Below, in pieces: positions 1 to 5,749 of a stretch of 5,867 nucleotides of DNA; position 1 is the stretch's first letter, and each line of letters starts with the position of its first letter. The notes beneath the pieces are model-generated. The model was not told the origin of the DNA. It made no database searches and saw nothing but the letters and a program-made list of their open reading frames with translations. The translations under genes were made by a program, and so were the position numbers. Source of the DNA: Oscillospiraceae bacterium (GTDB lineage Bacteria > Bacillota > Clostridia > Oscillospirales > Ruminococcaceae); contig CAAGEB010000079.1 in NCBI GenBank assembly GCA_900768705.1, positions 1 through 5,867 of the forward strand. Reading direction: 5' to 3'.

Positions 1-45
1 ACTGTCAAATAAACTTATCCACTGCACAGACCAGAATTGGCTTTT

Positions 46-290
46 CGCTTCCTTTTGGCTTCCAAAAGGAAGCGGGGGTGCGGGGGTGCAACACGATGTT
101 GCAAGGTGTCCGCCCGAGCGCAGCACGACGCTGCGCATTAAAGGCGGACACACTAGCGCCCCCGCATTGCGACAGCAAAGCGCTAAAAGGGTTCGGGGAA
201 AAACAAGAGTTTTTCCCCGATTTGTTGAGACGGCTTTAGCCGTCGAGACAAACAAAGGGGGTTTGGGGGAAAACGGTGTTTTCCCCCAAA
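46..290. repeat. Hairpin-array region (tandem perfect inverted repeats, no convincing gene)
   Basis: This gene-free stretch is packed with self-complementary units of different sequence. Arms at 46-58/62-74 form a perfect 13-bp stem with loop CTT. Arms at 79-89/156-166 form an 11-bp outer stem with one G-T pair. Inside or overlapping it are 87-93/97-103 (7 bp, loop CGA), 106-114/143-151 (9 bp) and 118-124/130-136 (7 bp, loop ACGAC). Arms at 193-203/210-220 pair over 11 bp, 229-235/238-244 over 7 bp, and 262-274/278-290 over 13 bp with loop GGT. The stems differ, so this is not one repeated unit. The 13-mer AACACGATGTTGC (90-102) recurs at 5852-5864 inside another hairpin run, so this is probably part of a dispersed repeat family. 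An open frame at 86-298 crosses the array but has no ribosome site and looks spurious. Function unknown: structured RNA, cruciform DNA or mobile-element cargo are all possible. Confidence 0.75.
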
Positions 291-394
291 AGGTATGACA
301 AGAAGAGAGCGAGCATTAACTACAAAACTTTGGAAAAGGAAAAGCCATGCCTGTAAAGTAGAAGATTGTTCTTTTTACTACTCTACCTTCTGAC

Positions 395-434
395 CAAAAA
401 GAAAAGCCCTCCACACTTCGGGAGGGCTTTTCTT
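395..434 (-). terminator. Rho-independent terminator of the ppa-maf-rhomboid operon
   Basis: Arms 399-412 and 421-434 form a perfect 14-bp stem with a GC-rich core (GCCCTCC/GGAGGGC) and an 8-base loop. Read on the minus strand, the hairpin ends in CTTTTCTTTTT, a good U tract. It begins about 28 bases beyond the rhomboid stop codon. The plus-strand side also has a T-rich arm (CTTTTCTT), so it may act in both directions. Bases 300-395 show nothing else I can support. Confidence 0.9.
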
Positions 435-462
435 ATATTGCAGTGAAAATATCCGCAGCGGT

Positions 463-1059
463 TTAACCATGAAGCTCAAATTTCTTCTTGTGGTAGTAAA
501 TACCGAAGCCCAGTCCGGAAACGCCGCCGCAGATGTGTCCGAAGTGGGAAATATTATCCGAAGCCGTAAAGCCGCTGTAAACTTCCTGACCCAGATAAAT
601 CACCGCAATAAGGATAAGCGTCAGCGGAATTTCGCCCTTTTTCATATTTGTAAAAGCACTTAGGATAATCAGCATAAAGCATATTCCCGAAGCTCCCAAA
701 AGCCCCGTGCTGAAGAAAATCATATTGAGAATTCCCCCTGCCAGCGCAGTGGCAAACATCATAATGCACAGATTTCCGCTGCCGTATTTTTCCTCAACAA
801 TTGGTCCCACCAGCAGAAGCATTGTCATATTTCCCGCAAAATGCGCAAAGTCCGCATGACCGAACACATAGGAAAATGCCCGGAGATAGGTCAGCGGATC
901 CAGCAGGCTTGCATGACCGTAGCACACAAACAGCAGGCGGTTGGTAAAGCCCTGCGTAATAATATTAAGTATAAGCGTTGCCATACAAACCGCCGCAAAT
1001 GTAAGAATTACCGGCGAATTGTAAGAAAGGCGGTATTTGGTTTTTTTCATAGCACTCAT
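463..1059 (-). CDS. Rhomboid family intramembrane serine protease
   Basis: This 198-residue polytopic membrane protein has about six hydrophobic segments (roughly 15-36, 76-90, 96-116, 121-137, 143-160 and 172-190), the size of a minimal rhomboid core. The rhomboid signature is visible: HFAGN with H73 and N77 (the HxxxN motif of the oxyanion region), GASG with the presumed nucleophile S124, and H175 followed by GG and a later G182 as the presumed catalytic histidine. Rhomboids cleave transmembrane substrates inside the bilayer; the substrate here cannot be read from sequence. The ATG overlaps the maf stop codon as ATGA, with AAAGGA upstream, so it is probably translationally coupled to maf. 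A terminator follows directly, making this the last gene of the operon. The family call is firm; proteolytic activity is inferred from the intact dyad. Confidence 0.92.
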   Translation of the reverse strand: MSAMKKTKYRLSYNSPVILTFAAVCMATLILNIITQGFTNRLLFVCYGHASLLDPLTYLRAFSYVFGHADFAHFAGNMTMLLLVGPIVEEKYGSGNLCIMMFATALAGGILNMIFFSTGLLGASGICFMLIILSAFTNMKKGEIPLTLILIAVIYLGQEVYSGFTASDNISHFGHICGGVSGLGFGIYYHKKKFELHG

Positions 1060-1607
1060 AATTTTCCTTTCAGCAGACGGTAAAGCTCCGCCACCGGCAA
1101 ACCCATTACATTATAATAGTCTCCCGAAATGCGCTTGACAAAAAGCGCGCCCTTTCCTTGAATACCGTAGGCTCCCGCCTTGTCCATAGGCTCGCCGCTG
1201 GCGATGTATTCCCCTATCTCCTCCTCGGAAATCGGATAAAATTCCACCTCGGTTTTCTCGCAAAGCTGCTCTTCCCTTCCGTCGGCAAAAATAATACATA
1301 CTCCCGTGAACACGCTGTGAACCCTGCCGGAAAGCATTCGAAGCATTTCTGCTGCCTCGGCTTTGTTCCACGGTTTACCGAGAATTTTATCGTCAACGGC
1401 AACCACCGTGTCCGCCGCCACAATAATTTCGCCCTTGCGGGAGCTGTAAATTTCCTCCGCTTTCCCCTGCGAAAGAAGCACCACTGCGTCCTCGGGAGGA
1501 GTACCCTCGGGAATTATCTCGTCTCCCACAGCGGGAACAACCTCAAATTCGCTTGTAATCAGGCTCATCAGGGCTTTTCGTCTCGGGGATTTGCTGGCAA
1601 GAATCAC
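1056..1607 (-). CDS. maf: Maf family nucleoside triphosphate pyrophosphatase (dTTP/UTP type)
   Basis: The 183-residue protein is full length for the Maf/HAM1-like fold. Residues 5-10 carry the Maf opening motif SKSPRR, followed by ADTVV (65-69, with D66 the likely metal-binding/catalytic aspartate), LGKP (76-79), SGRVHSVFTG (93-102) and DKAGAYGIQG (142-151). The last motif is the form seen in the YhdE subgroup, which hydrolyses dTTP, UTP and some modified pyrimidine nucleotides to the monophosphate plus PPi; the YceF subgroup differs there. The proposed role is removal of non-canonical nucleotides, and Maf overexpression is known to affect septation in Bacillus. The start is GTG (1605-1607), supported by AAAGGAGG at 1617-1624 about 9 bases upstream and by the motif lying right at the N-terminus. 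It lies 31 bases after ppa and overlaps the rhomboid start. Subgroup specificity is inferred from the motif. Confidence 0.95.
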   Translation of the reverse strand: MILASKSPRRKALMSLITSEFEVVPAVGDEIIPEGTPPEDAVVLLSQGKAEEIYSSRKGEIIVAADTVVAVDDKILGKPWNKAEAAEMLRMLSGRVHSVFTGVCIIFADGREEQLCEKTEVEFYPISEEEIGEYIASGEPMDKAGAYGIQGKGALFVKRISGDYYNVMGLPVAELYRLLKGKL

Positions 1608-1616
1608 TGTTTTTAT

Positions 1617-1624
1617 CCTCCTTT
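1617..1624 (-). promoter_or_regulatory. Strong ribosome binding site for maf
   Basis: AAAGGAGG on the minus strand lies 9 bases upstream of the GTG at 1605-1607. Its strength and spacing decide in favour of the non-ATG start, which also places the SKSPRR motif where the family has it. Confidence 0.85.
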
Positions 1625-1638
1625 GTTAAATCCGCCTG

Positions 1639-2220
1639 TCAGTCCTCTTTTCCGGAACTGCTTACAGTGTGTTCCGGGTTATAGGGGTGAAGCGGAGCAT
1701 AGATCTCGTTGTAATTATCAATGCAGTGCTTAATGATTTCCACAGCCGCCTTTTGCCCCATAACCTCGTTAACGGCGGTTTCCTTGCCCTCAAGCTGTTT
1801 GTACACGGAGAAGAAATGCCGCATTTCCTCGAAAATATGGGACGGCAAAGCCTCAATGCCCCTGTAAGCGTTGTAGGTGGGATCCTCAAAGGGAATTGCA
1901 ATAATCTTCTCGTCGTTTCTGCCGTTGTCCAGCATGGTAATAACGCCTATCGGGTAACACTGCACCAGCACCAGAGGGTCGATAGGCTCGTTGCAGAGAA
2001 TAAGAACATCCAGCGGGTCGCCGTCGTCGGCAAGGGTTCTGGGAATAAAGCCGTAGTTGGCGGGATAGTGGGTTGAAGTGTAGAGAATTCTGTCCAGAAT
2101 GATAAGACCCGTTTGTTTGTCAAGCTCATATTTTTTCTTGCTGCCCTTTTCTATTTCCACAACGGCGATGAAGTCGTCGGGTGAAATTCGATCGGGATTA
2201 ATGTCATGCCAGATATTCAT
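1639..2220 (-). CDS. ppa: Inorganic pyrophosphatase, soluble family I
   Basis: The 193-residue protein hydrolyses PPi to two phosphates in the cytoplasm, pulling biosynthetic reactions forward. Family I landmarks appear in order: EIEKGSKKKYELDK (22-35), YPANYGFIP (52-60), the signature DDGDPLDV (65-72) with metal ligands D66, D68 and D71, then D98, D103 and K105 in the segment before IIAIP, matching the E. coli active-site pattern. The length suits the hexameric bacterial type. The ATG at 2218-2220 is chosen because GGAGGAAA (2226-2233) sits just upstream. An in-frame ATG at 2263-2265 would add 15 residues but overlaps the -10 box of the promoter, so it cannot be on the main transcript. It is first in an operon with maf, whose reaction yields PPi, a plausible functional pairing. 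Confidence 0.97.
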   Translation of the reverse strand: MNIWHDINPDRISPDDFIAVVEIEKGSKKKYELDKQTGLIILDRILYTSTHYPANYGFIPRTLADDGDPLDVLILCNEPIDPLVLVQCYPIGVITMLDNGRNDEKIIAIPFEDPTYNAYRGIEALPSHIFEEMRHFFSVYKQLEGKETAVNEVMGQKAAVEIIKHCIDNYNEIYAPLHPYNPEHTVSSSGKED

Positions 2221-2264
2221 AATTATTTCCTCCGTAAAATCGAAAACCTGTTTCTGTATAATCA

Positions 2265-2293
2265 ATTATACACCATTCCGTAAATAAAATCAA
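2265..2293 (-). promoter_or_regulatory. Sigma-A promoter of the ppa-maf-rhomboid operon
   Basis: On the minus strand, TTGATT (2288-2293) and TATAAT (2265-2270) are separated by exactly 17 bases. The -10 is consensus and the -35 has two mismatches. Transcription should begin near 2258, leaving a leader of about 38 bases before the ppa ATG. No operator or riboswitch is evident. Confidence 0.85.
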
Positions 2294-2345
2294 CCCCCAA
2301 TTAATTCTGCCTTCAATCAGCTCCCGGATTTATGAAATAACACGA

Positions 2346-2432
2346 GGGCATCTCTAAAAACCGGTTTGAACAGAGAAAATCGGCAGGGTGCGTCTGCTGA
2401 TTTTATCTCAAACAAGGTTTTTAGAGGTGACC
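2346..2432. mobile_element. MITE-like palindromic element with terminal inverted repeats and CACGA duplication
   Basis: The 87-bp element folds on itself over almost its entire length. Its ends, 2346-2362 and 2416-2432 (inverted), match at 15 of 17 positions, beginning GGGCATCTCT and GGTCACCTCT. The inner arms AAAATCGGCAG and CTGCTGATTTT pair around a 7-base loop (2387-2393). CACGA lies immediately left (2341-2345) and again at 2432-2436, sharing one base with the right end, as expected for a target-site duplication of 4-5 bp. It has no coding capacity. Its left 49 bp recur exactly at 5752-5800. These are the marks of a non-autonomous, transposase-mobilised miniature element; the parental IS family is not identifiable here. 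Confidence 0.75.
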
Positions 2433-2466
2433 ACGAAGCATAAACCAACGGCACGCCCGGTAAAAG

Positions 2467-2494
2467 CACGATTTCGGGATTAATGCATAGAATA
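2467..2494 (+). promoter_or_regulatory. Candidate sigma-K-type sporulation promoter of dpaAB
   Basis: CATAGAATA (2486-2494) fits the sigma-K -10 pattern CATAnnnTA, and CAC (2467-2469) supplies the short AC-type -35 with 16 bases between. Transcription would start near 2500, just ahead of the GGAG ribosome site (2518-2521) and the ATG at 2528. Dipicolinate synthase is known to be made in the mother cell under sigma-K in Bacillus. The match is short, so this rests on position and gene identity as well as sequence. Confidence 0.55.
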
Positions 2495-2527
2495 TGTCAG
2501 AAGAAATTTTTATGTATGGAGATTTGT

Positions 2528-3373
2528 ATGAGACTTTTATTTATCGGCGGAGATATGAGAATGGTATATACGGCTGAAAAAATCGGTCGGTTATATGAAG
2601 CGGACACTCTGGGTCTGGGCGAAGAAAAAAAGCCCTCGGGCAAATATCAGATAATAGTGCTGCCAATGCCGCTGACGAGCGACGGCGAACACATCATTTC
2701 CCCGCTTTCCTGCGAGGAAATTCCCATTGACAGAGCCGCAGAATATGCACAGGAAGGCACGGTGGTATATTCGGGAGGCTACAGCTCACGGCTGTGGGAA
2801 ATCTGTCGAAAGCACAATATGGTCTGCGAAAACTACCTTTCCCGTGAAACCCTTATTCTGAAAAATGCCGCCCTTACCGCCGAAGCGGCGGCAGGGCTTC
2901 TGATAAACAGCACCTCCGGCTCGCTGCTGGGGTCGAATGCGCTGATAATCGGCTTCGGGCGAATTGCAAAGGAGCTGGCAAAACGGCTGAAAGCCTTCGG
3001 CTGCAATGTCACCGCCGCTGCAAGAAATCCTGCGGACAGGGCTTTGGCGGAGCTTAGCGGCTTCTCTGCGCTGTCAATTGGGGATATTATCATTCATCTG
3101 GCGGAATTCGATTATGTTATAAACACCGCCCCGGTTCAGATATTCACCGATCGGCATTTTGCCGGAATGAAGGAGGGCGGGGCGTTTATGGAGCTGGCAA
3201 CGCTGGGAGCGGAGCCTTCCTGCGGTCTTTGCGGAAAATTCGGACTGAAATACATACCCGGCGGCGGACTTCCCGGAAAATACTCTCCGAAAACTGCCGG
3301 AGAATTCATTGCGCAAGAGATTATGACGGACTGCGGAAACAAAGCCGAAGTCCCGAGAAAGGACAGTGATTAA
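2528..3373 (+). CDS. dpaA: Dipicolinate synthase subunit A
   Basis: The 281-residue protein is the NAD(P)-binding subunit of dipicolinate synthase (SpoVFA), which with subunit B converts the dihydrodipicolinate-pathway intermediate to dipicolinic acid in the mother cell for loading into the spore core. The N-terminal MRLLFIGGDMRM is typical of the family. A Rossmann segment at 138-165 carries GFGRIA (142-147), followed by VTAAARN, DYVINTAP (195-202) and the C-terminal GGGLPGKYSPKTAGE (245-259). Length is close to the Bacillus protein (about 297). The ATG at 2528 is preferred because GGAG (2518-2521) is 6 bases upstream and the family N-terminus starts there; in-frame ATGs at 2483 and 2516 would add residues unlike the family, and 2483 overlaps the probable promoter. 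dpaB follows directly, and a terminator lies after dpaB. Confidence 0.95.
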   Translation: MRLLFIGGDMRMVYTAEKIGRLYEADTLGLGEEKKPSGKYQIIVLPMPLTSDGEHIISPLSCEEIPIDRAAEYAQEGTVVYSGGYSSRLWEICRKHNMVCENYLSRETLILKNAALTAEAAAGLLINSTSGSLLGSNALIIGFGRIAKELAKRLKAFGCNVTAAARNPADRALAELSGFSALSIGDIIIHLAEFDYVINTAPVQIFTDRHFAGMKEGGAFMELATLGAEPSCGLCGKFGLKYIPGGGLPGKYSPKTAGEFIAQEIMTDCGNKAEVPRKDSD

Positions 3374-3377
3374 CGCT

Positions 3378-3968
3378 ATGGGCGATATAGGAAAGCTTGA
3401 AGGCCTGCGTGTGGGGTTTGCAATGTGCGGCTCCTTCTGCACCTTCGGTAAAGCGATAACGGCATTGAAAAATCTGGTTGAGCTGGGCTGTAATGTGACG
3501 CCGATAATGTCATACAACGCCTACAATCTGGACACCCGTTTCGGAAAAGCACAGGATTTCGCCGCAAAGGTGTTTGAGATAACCGGGAAAACGGTTCTTC
3601 ACGATATACCCTCCACGGAACCGATAGGTCCCGGAAAGATGTTTGATGTTCTGGTCGCTGCGCCCTGCACCGGGAATACCCTTGCAAAGCTGGCGCTGGG
3701 AATTGTGGACACACCCGTATGTATGGCGGTTAAAAGTCATCTCAGAAATCAGCGTCCGGTGGTAATTGCGGTTTCCACCAACGACGCTCTTTCGGGTGCG
3801 GCAAAAAATATCGGTATCCTGCGGAATTACAGAAACTATTATTTTGTTCCGATAACTCAGGACAACTGCACCGCAAAGCCCTTTTCAATGGTGGCGGATT
3901 TTGAAAAAATTCCCGAAACCATTGCGGAAGCAATGGAGGGCAGGCAGCTTCAGCCGATGATATATTGA
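3378..3968 (+). CDS. dpaB: Dipicolinate synthase subunit B (flavoprotein)
   Basis: The 196-residue protein is SpoVFB, the flavoprotein-fold partner of DpaA in dipicolinate synthesis during late sporulation. Visible family features are the first strand LRVGFAMCGSFCTF (9-23), the flavoprotein-like AAPCTGNTLAKLALGI (94-109) followed by DTPVCMAVKSHLRN, RPVVIAVSTND (126-136), and the later YYFVPITQDN and AKPFSM. Length agrees with the roughly 200-residue family. Two starts compete. ATG at 3378 leaves a 4-base gap after dpaA and has an extended ribosome site (AAAGGA at 3358 plus GTGAT at 3366). GTG at 3366 would overlap dpaA by 8 bases, but AAAGGA is only 2 bases away, too close. I chose ATG; the alternative adds four residues. 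It is co-transcribed and probably co-translated with dpaA. Confidence 0.94.
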   Translation: MGDIGKLEGLRVGFAMCGSFCTFGKAITALKNLVELGCNVTPIMSYNAYNLDTRFGKAQDFAAKVFEITGKTVLHDIPSTEPIGPGKMFDVLVAAPCTGNTLAKLALGIVDTPVCMAVKSHLRNQRPVVIAVSTNDALSGAAKNIGILRNYRNYYFVPITQDNCTAKPFSMVADFEKIPETIAEAMEGRQLQPMIY

Positions 3969-4001
3969 TACCGTTGATAATTCTGCTTTTCCGCATATCC
4001 A

Positions 4002-4035
4002 AACGAGCCTGTACGCAAAATCGAACAGGCTCGTT
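4002..4035 (+). terminator. Terminator between convergent dpaAB and the AlbA_2 gene
   Basis: Arms AACGAGCCTGT (4002-4012) and ACAGGCTCGTT (4025-4035) form a perfect 11-bp stem with a 12-base loop. On the plus strand it is followed by GTTTTAG, a short U tract, 34 bases after the dpaB stop. It begins 3 bases past the stop of the convergent gene, so it probably serves both, although the minus-strand U tract is weak (TTT). Confidence 0.8.
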
Positions 4036-4038
4036 GTT

Positions 4039-5469
4039 TTAGCTATAATACCGCTGATTTTTGCTCTTGGGCTTATCGGGAATGGTGAGTTTCAGCTTTC
4101 CGCTCTCCACAAGCGGGAGTACAATATGCGTCATCAGATAATTTATGGACAATGTTCCGCGGAAATGCTGCTCTATCTCTGTACGGGTTCTCGGAGTTCG
4201 GCAAAACATAAGCAATTCCGCTTCATTACCGTTTGATACGGGTAATTCTTCAGAGCCATTGTAAAGCGTTACTCTGAACACTCCCCGTTCATTCTCAAAC
4301 TTTGGCTCGGGCAGACCCGCATTTTTCATAGCATTATAAACCGTTGGAATTCCGCTGTACCTGTTTTCCGTAATATCAATTACTTCAAGAGCATTTGCTA
4401 TAAACGGGTTGCGAGTGTCTGCGGCAACTTTTCCAAGTCTGTCAAGCGTCATTCTTCCGTAAAGTCCTCCGGGATTTTCTATTTCTATACGGTTTGAGAA
4501 CATCTTTATTGTTATCGGGGTAAAGTCCGTGTGAGTGCTGTAATCACGGTGGACAAGAGCATTAAGTATAAGCTCTCTTACAGCGATAACGGGATATTCC
4601 GTCTTGTCCGTGCGTTTACCTGTCTGCGGATCGATACAGGTTGAAGTTTTCATATTCCTGCGAACAAATTTCAGCGATTCCTCCAGCATATTGACTATGT
4701 TTCCGTCAATGCGGGCATTGTCGATAAACCGTTCCCCAACATCATTACCAACACCCATTTCCGTGCCTTGTATTGACACCGCAGTAACGCAAAGCCGGGG
4801 GAAAAATCCCTGCGGGTACGGAGAAAACAGCATTACTCCCGCCAATGTGGGTTCGCCGTTTAAGGTAAAGCCCTGCAAGGAATTAATTTTGTCGGTTGAC
4901 AGATCGGCGAGATTGGGCTTTTTCTTTCGCATTGTGATGAGATATTCCGTATGAGCGTCAGTGTCAATATCGGAAATCTTGGCTCTTTCGGCAATTCTTA
5001 ACTCGTCCTGTATCTTCTTGCGGAATGCTTCAAAGCTGTAAATTTCGTATTCGGTCATACGCCTGTCGCCATCGCCCACACGAACATAAGAACCTTTAAG
5101 CCTCCCTGCGCCTTTGTAAAAACAAGGTTTAAGCTCGTTGTCTATCTCCTGTATTTCCGCACTGACAACTGTCTTACCGTTAATACCTGTAACGGTGCAG
5201 AGCGGACGCAGTTCGGGTTCCATCTGAATGGCCTGCTCCATTATCTTTTTCTGCAGATCGGCAGGGTCGTACACTCCGCAAATCCCAAAGCCGTTGTTCT
5301 CGTCAATTCCGAAAACGATAATTCCGCCGCCGTATTGATTGGAAAACGAGGACAGCGTGTCAAACAGCTTCGGACAACCGTCACGAGCCGCCTTTATTTC
5401 AAGATTATTGCTTTCGCATCGGGTTTGCATTATTTTATTCACCAATTCTACCAATTCAAATTCAAGCAT
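4039..5469 (-). CDS. AlbA_2 (Schlafen-type) DNA-binding domain protein with GHKL-like ATP-binding domain
   Basis: The 476-residue protein resembles the COG2865 group of predicted transcriptional regulators. The N-terminal AlbA_2 domain (about 8-135) shows ESNNLEIKAA (19-28) and LSSFSNQYGGGIIVFGIDE (39-57). A GHKL/HATPase_c_4-like domain follows, with AVRELILNALVHRDYS (296-311), IEIENPGGL (328-336), NPFIANAL (354-361) and RYSGIPTVYNAMKNAGLPEP (370-389). The last 60 residues (about 415-470) look like a winged helix: a TRTEIEQHF helix, then a basic, proline-rich tail. No signal peptide or membrane segment is seen. The ATG at 5467-5469 has AGAGG 8 bases upstream; the in-frame GTG at 5476 abuts that site and is rejected. 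It is monocistronic, with its own perfect promoter and an upstream repeat array that may be its binding site. The true target and role are unknown; anti-invader or stress roles are known for some relatives but are not shown here. Confidence 0.9.
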   Translation of the reverse strand: MLEFELVELVNKIMQTRCESNNLEIKAARDGCPKLFDTLSSFSNQYGGGIIVFGIDENNGFGICGVYDPADLQKKIMEQAIQMEPELRPLCTVTGINGKTVVSAEIQEIDNELKPCFYKGAGRLKGSYVRVGDGDRRMTEYEIYSFEAFRKKIQDELRIAERAKISDIDTDAHTEYLITMRKKKPNLADLSTDKINSLQGFTLNGEPTLAGVMLFSPYPQGFFPRLCVTAVSIQGTEMGVGNDVGERFIDNARIDGNIVNMLEESLKFVRRNMKTSTCIDPQTGKRTDKTEYPVIAVRELILNALVHRDYSTHTDFTPITIKMFSNRIEIENPGGLYGRMTLDRLGKVAADTRNPFIANALEVIDITENRYSGIPTVYNAMKNAGLPEPKFENERGVFRVTLYNGSEELPVSNGNEAELLMFCRTPRTRTEIEQHFRGTLSINYLMTHIVLPLVESGKLKLTIPDKPKSKNQRYYS

Positions 5470-5490
5470 TTTTCTCACCTCTTGTATTCA

Positions 5491-5519
5491 ATTATACGCA
5501 TTTTACAACACTTTGTCAA
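5491..5519 (-). promoter_or_regulatory. Perfect sigma-A promoter of the AlbA_2 gene
   Basis: On the minus strand, TTGACA (5514-5519) and TATAAT (5491-5496) are both exact consensus with a 17-base spacer. The leader before the ATG is only about 15-18 bases. The spacer holds ATTTTACAAC (5500-5509, plus strand), the exact inverse of GTTGTAAAAT found in the adjacent repeat array, so a protein bound there would block polymerase. Such a strong promoter implies that repression is needed. Confidence 0.9.
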
Positions 5520-5525
5520 CAGAAA

Positions 5526-5640
5526 ATTCGTATAAATTATTCAAAATCGTTATAAAATAGGCTAAAATCGTTATAAAATATCAAAAATCGTTGTAAAATG
5601 TCGAAATCGTTATAAAAGTGTTGTAAAATCGTTGAAAAAT
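5526..5640. repeat. Iteron array (ATCGTTATAAAAT direct repeats) between divergent promoters
   Basis: Direct copies of ATCGTTATAAAAT start at 5546 and 5567 (exact), 5587 (ATCGTTGTAAAAT), 5606 (ends in G) and 5628 (ATCGTTGAAAAAT), with a weaker variant near 5526 and an extra GTTGTAAAAT at 5620-5629. Spacings of about 20, 21, 20, 19 and 22 bases place the main copies on one DNA face, two helical turns apart. The array lies directly upstream of the -35 of the AlbA_2 gene and ahead of the rightward promoter at 5669. This fits a cooperative operator. The units are too short, and the gaps too small, for CRISPR. Confidence 0.8.
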
Positions 5641-5668
5641 TTTATTGCCGCTCCGACAATCCGTAATA

Positions 5669-5697
5669 TTGACCTTTTCCCCGAAATGTGCTATAAT
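5669..5697 (+). promoter_or_regulatory. Divergent sigma-A promoter reading rightward
   Basis: TTGACC (5669-5674) and TATAAT (5692-5697) are spaced by 17 bases, five of six and six of six matches to consensus. An AAAGGAG ribosome site (5736-5742) and an ATG (5750-5752) follow at normal distances, so this once drove, or still drives, a protein-coding gene divergent from the AlbA_2 gene. Confidence 0.85.
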
Positions 5698-5749
5698 TGG
5701 TTAAATGACACATACGCCAACCCAATATCCCGGCAAAAGGAGTTTTAAT

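Noticed and set aside
86..298. A 70-codon open frame starting at GTG across the hairpin array
   Set aside because: It has no ribosome site or promoter, its reading is dictated by palindromes, and the composition is basic and unlike any family I recognise. I treat it as an accidental frame through the repeat.
1158..1733. A long plus-strand open frame (191 codons) antisense to maf and the end of ppa
   Set aside because: It is a shadow of two unmistakable genes on the other strand, crosses their boundary, and encodes no recognisable motif.
2221..2265. Upstream in-frame ATG extending ppa by 15 residues
   Set aside because: It overlaps the -10 box, lacks a ribosome site, and the extension is unlike family N-termini.
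2346..2432. The palindrome as a transcription terminator or riboswitch
   Set aside because: The stem is AT-rich at its ends with no U tract after it, and the flanking duplication plus the second copy at 5752 point to a mobile repeat.
3074..3517. Minus-strand open frame of 147 codons opposite the dpaA/dpaB junction
   Set aside because: It lies fully antisense to two well-supported genes and has no family features.
5526..5640. Possible CRISPR array
   Set aside because: The units are about 13 bp, degenerate, with gaps of only 6-9 bases, and there are no cas genes. The pattern fits operator iterons.
5526..5640. Possible plasmid-type replication origin (iterons, AT-rich)
   Set aside because: The neighbouring gene is not a replication initiator, no DnaA box is evident, and the surroundings are chromosomal housekeeping and sporulation genes.
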